A DNA stretch of 64,000 nucleotides from Benincasa hispida (lineage: Eukaryota > Streptophyta > Magnoliopsida > Cucurbitales > Cucurbitaceae). Position 1 is the stretch's first letter. Each line of letters starts with the position of its first letter. The notes under the pieces are model-generated. The model was given only the letters and a program-made list of their open reading frames with translations, made no database searches and had not been told where the DNA came from. The position numbers were made by a program, and so were the translations under genes. Shown piece after piece: positions 59,871-64,000 of the stretch. Location: contig NC_052360.1 of the NCBI RefSeq assembly GCF_009727055.1, forward strand, positions 64,625,980-64,689,979, written 5' to 3'.

Positions 59871-60109
59871 GTTAAAACACAAAAATTAATTTTATATATA
59901 TTAGGATCATCAATTTTAAAATAATGTGTTAAAGGTATATCAGACACAAATAAGAAAAAATTATAGACTAATTTAATATTTTAACATTCAAGAACTTGTT
60001 ATACAAAAGTGAATGTTTGAAAATCTAATTAAATATTTTTAAAATTTGATATATCCATTACACATATTTATTATTATTATTTAAAAAATATTAAAAATAG
60101 AAAAATAAG

Positions 60110-60300
60110 AGAAACTATTTATAGAAAATAATAAAATTTTAATCTTCTTTGATTAAGGTTGATAGAAGTCTATCAATGTCTATTAGGTATAAAAACTAAT
60201 AGAAATCTATCATTAATAAATGCTGATAAAAGTCTATCAGTATTTATCAATTTTTTTTTTTTGCTATTTTTGTAAATAGTTTACATTTTTTTATCGATCA
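60110..60300. repeat. GATAGAAGTCTATC-type repeat
   Basis: A palindromic GATAGAAGTCTATC at 60161-60174 is followed by AATGTCTATTAGG, ATAGAAATCTATC and GATAAAAGTCTATC (60225-60238), then TTTGCTATTTTTGTAAATAG. This family of repeats is common in cucurbit intergenic DNA (from memory), often at TIR transposon ends. Confidence 0.5.
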
Positions 60301-63300
60301 AAATTAAAAAAAAAAAAAAATTACTGTCAAAGAAAAATATATTAAAAAAAAGAAAAAAAAAAGCTTATTATGATCCACCAAGTGTTGGAATCAGAGCCCC
60401 TCCAAAATCACCTTCATCTATGGGAGCAGATCATTAATATTAAGTTACTGAACTTGTCATAATGTAAAAAAAAATAAAAAAAATAAAAAATTATTAATAT
60501 TAGCAGTCTTTATTTATTTATTTATTTTTCTAGAACGAGGTAAAATATAAATCAAATATACATATAAAAACAGATCTTTTTTTTTTTTTTTAAAAAAAAA
60601 AACGTAGCTAATTTACATATTTCACCAAAAACCATATGTTCTAATATAATCCGATCTTTTTAAAAAGGAAAAAAAATATATTATTCTTAAGGATATGTTG
60701 CTGATATCAATATATCATATAAATACAAATATATTAATAAAATGGCATCGATTTCCCTTTATTTATTTATTTTTCAATTTTTTTTTTTCCTTTTCGAATC
60801 TTTGATAAGTTGGTGATCCTGAATGCAACTTTCCAACTACGTACGTATATTTTTTATTTATACCTATATACTTTTTACATGTTTGGGAATATTTTGAATA
60901 TTATTTATTTATTTACAAATAATAATAATAATAATATTAAAGTGGCTCAAGACGTAGGCCAAGAGCCATTTTTCTGTGAAAGGGTTATTTTTTAGTTCCA
61001 TACTTCAATACGCCTCTTTCAATAAAAGGTAACATACTTTTCATGCATGCATATCGCTAGGTGTGTACTAAAAATACCTAGTTTTATAGGTATATGAGAA
61101 TTTATAGAGCGTTTAACTTACGAGTTAGATCGTTACAAACTTATTCTCTAAGAATACAACATTATAAATGTGGGATATATGGAGATTTGAAAACATTTTC
61201 AACTCTAAGGGATGAAGGTTAAACTATCAGTACTTCTAATTTGTTAAGTGGTTCTCACGTTGATTAAGCTTGAATAACCTAAAGTTGAGAAACCGAGAGT
61301 TTAGATCTATATTCTACATGTATTCTGATATATATTGAGAAAAATATATGAATCTCATATTTTATACTAAATTTGCATACTAATTTCTTACTAATCATAA
61401 ACAGCAAGCCAAATCAACAACATTAGCTTATACATAATTTTTTTAAAACTTAGGGTTTGTACACATACAACATAGAGTCCATTCTTTAATTTATGCAAAC
61501 AAAAAAGGAGTTATGACCAATCTAATCAACATAAATTTCATTGGTTAAAGGTAGATAACCCTTGATTAAGAGTGATACGAAATCTCTAACGAAATGGAAT
61601 TAAGACCCTTTTAATATGTGAACCCTAATTTTCAAACATTAAAACCTCTAAGTCAATTTGATTTCAACCCTAAAGATTGGGTTAGATACAAATTGCCTAA
61701 GATCAAAGCTCTTGAGGCAAAGGACCAGTTCTTTGGCCCAAGATTTGAACACTCCACAAGATATAGAGAAGGATCAATTCCACTTAAATGTTCTAGGAAA
61801 ACAACTTAATACATGAATTGTAAAGTTCAAGAAGTTTTCTTAGCTAAGCTCGAAAGAGAAAGAATTCATCGTTATTTGTCCAAAAAAACTCGAAGACAAG
61901 ACTTTAGATAGCATCCCAATGAAAGCCCCAATGCCACATCATAAAAAAAAAATGATATACCAGCTGGAATGGGAAGGGAGGATTGAGAGGAGAGAAGAAA
62001 GAGGAGGAAAAGAAGATAGAAGAAGAGGAAGAAATTAGAAATATTTATTTTTTCCAATTAAGTCACATGCCACTTCATCATTTAACAATGGGAATGAAAA
62101 GGGAGGATTCAGAGGAGAGAGAAGATGGTAGGATAAAATGATAAATTTAAAATATTAGTGATCAAATACACCTATTTTTGAAGACCAAAAATGTAATTTT
62201 TTCAAAAGGATAAAATTGAAATACAAAAGTTACATCAAAATTATTAAATAAAAGATAAATAATAATTTGATACTTTAGACGGTTCATACCAAAGAGATGA
62301 GAGGTTGAATTCTACCTCCACACATTGAACGCTCAAAAAAGAATAATCTTATCGATAACAATTTGGTTTCCAATATTTAAAATTTGGGTTTGTTTTCTCA
62401 CAATTCTATATAGTGATTTTCATTTTTCCTTAAAAATATTTGAATACAATATAGTTAAATTCCAAAAATAAAAACAAATTTTTTAAGAATTACCTCATTT
62501 GATAATCAATTTTTTAAAATAAAAAAGTAACGTTTTAAATACTTCTCCACCTAATTTATTTGCTTTATTGTCTACTTTTGAAAAGTGCTTTTGAAATTCA
62601 AATTAAATTTTGAAAAGTAAAAAAAATAGTTTTTAAAAAATGTTTTGTTTTTAGAATTCAAATATTTAATTACTTAGAAAAATAATGAAAAAAAGAGAGT
62701 GAAAACAAGTAGACAATATTCCTTAAAAATCAAAAACCAAAGTTGCATTTGATAACCATTTTGTTTTTTATTTTTTGGTTTTAAAAATTTAAATTTGGAC
62801 ATTACTTCCACCCATAAGTTTAATTTCTACGTCGTTTTGTTTTCTTTTTTAACAAAATGTTTTTAAAAACTAAGTCAAGTGTTTCTTTAAGGAAACGTAA
62901 AAACTATAATTAGAGAAGTGAGAGAAAACACGTGTAAATTTCAAAGACACGAAACTCAAAACTAAATCATTAACAAAATGAGCCTAAATAGTTATCCAAC
63001 GATTTTTTTTTTTTTAGTTTTTAAAATTTGACTTAGATTTTGATACATTCTTAAGAAGTAGACAAAAAAATAAAAAAAAAATAAAAAAATTTAAAGTAGA
63101 AGTAGTATTAACAAGTTTAATTATAATGTGTTATTATGTAAGAATAAATAAATAATTATCTACGAGCTCAATGATTATGGAGAACCTATGAGCATAATCA
63201 ATATTAAAAGAAACTAGTCATATCAATAGACAATATAAAAGAACATGTTCTTGAAAGATAAAAAATAAGATTAATTTTTATCTCCATAATTCTATAATTA

Positions 63301-64000
63301 TACGATCAAGTTGTATACACAATTTTAGAAACAACACATACAAGTTTGTTGTTTCTAGTTTTTACAAAATATAAATAAAAATATTATTTTATCATTTTGG
63401 ATTCATAAAATACAAAATAAAAATATCTAAAAATAATTATAACATAAAAGTTTGAATATTTAATTCTTTTTAAAAATTATTTTTTCGAGGATTTCACAAT
63501 GAAAAAATGAGGAAACTTCACCATCTTTATAAAAGGCATGAAATTTCATGTTTATCTAATATATAATTTTGAAAAAATTACTTTTTTAGTCTCTGAATTT
63601 TAAAGAATATATGTGTTTATATAGCCTCAAATTTTTAAAAATAGATTTAAAAGGTTCATGGAAAAATAAACCGTACTCATTAGGTCAATTGATCCGAACA
63701 TTATCAAACGACCTAACCATTTCAAGAATAACTTCGAATGAGATGACGAAACACCCAATAACTTAAACTCTTTCTTTCTTTTTATTTGAAAAAACACATA
63801 TTACTGTATTTTTTATGTTAATCTTTCATTTTATAGGAAAACGTTTTTGAAAAGAACTCCCCATGGGAATGTCAACTTTTTTAAGCAAGATCAAAAAACA
63901 TGCAAAAAGGGAAAAGAATGTAAAATATGCAAGGCCGGATCGTTGCATCGCATGATTTATTTATTTATTTATTTATTTTGCTCTCTCTATATAATTCTTT

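Larger units (their letters stand above)
57541..64000. other. AT-rich intergenic DNA without a supported gene
   Basis: Contains poly-A/T runs, (AT)n at 58710-58733, (GAAAAA)n at 59118-59147, (ATTT)n at 63957-63979, SINE-like heads and cucurbit-type repeats listed separately. No frame has a recognisable domain. A 63-aa plus-strand frame at 61618-61809 and a 61-aa minus-strand frame at 61872-62057 are low-complexity or unsupported. Confidence 0.6.

Overview
The window is nuclear DNA from a flowering plant. It is AT-rich, its genes have many short exons with GT..AG introns, and long LTR retrotransposons carry an initiator-Met-tRNA primer site. Two things point to Cucurbitaceae (inference, moderate confidence): a Mutator-like element carrying a ULP1-type protease, as described for melon CUMULE, and GATAGAAGTCTATC-type repeats.

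Three host genes look intact. (1) 6386-8917, minus: a five-exon, 292-aa C3HC4 RING protein of the plant Topors-like E3 ligase type. (2) 47739-54267, plus: an 18-exon, 560-aa APC7, the TPR subunit of the anaphase-promoting complex, with a dense cluster of TGGGCC/GGCCCA (site II) boxes upstream. (3) 55057-55365, minus: an intronless 102-aa CC-type glutaredoxin with a CCMS active site and a C-terminal GALWV. All exon junctions of genes 1 and 2 keep the reading frame.

The middle of the window, about 9.5-46.5 kb, is transposon on transposon. A decayed MULE (about 9.5 to at least 15.8 kb) has a plus-strand transposase and a convergent minus-strand ULP1-like gene; each is interrupted by an LTR. From 18205 to 40238 one solo LTR of a long (about 2.1 kb) Ty1-copia LTR family has been split by later insertions. 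These are a same-family solo LTR (19187-24475), itself split by a 3.2-kb TG..CA element (21245-24430), and a gag-pol copia element (24752 to about 37257). The copia element holds two more solo LTRs (24770-26720 and 33759-35878). Five-base target duplications support most levels. The 3' side of the stack is broken at 37258-39489. A second, truncated copia element with related LTR pieces lies at about 42.1-46.5 kb on the minus strand.

The flanks (1-6385 and 55.9-64 kb) are AT-rich intergenic DNA with small repeats, tRNA-like SINE heads and a 70-bp minisatellite at 56680-57240. Two assembly marks are visible: a 15-N gap (55825-55839) beside an (AT)n run, and a perfect 38-bp head-to-head Tn5 mosaic-end sequence at 30220-30257, the form of the Nextera mate-pair junction adapter. 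The latter is almost certainly contamination, not biology.
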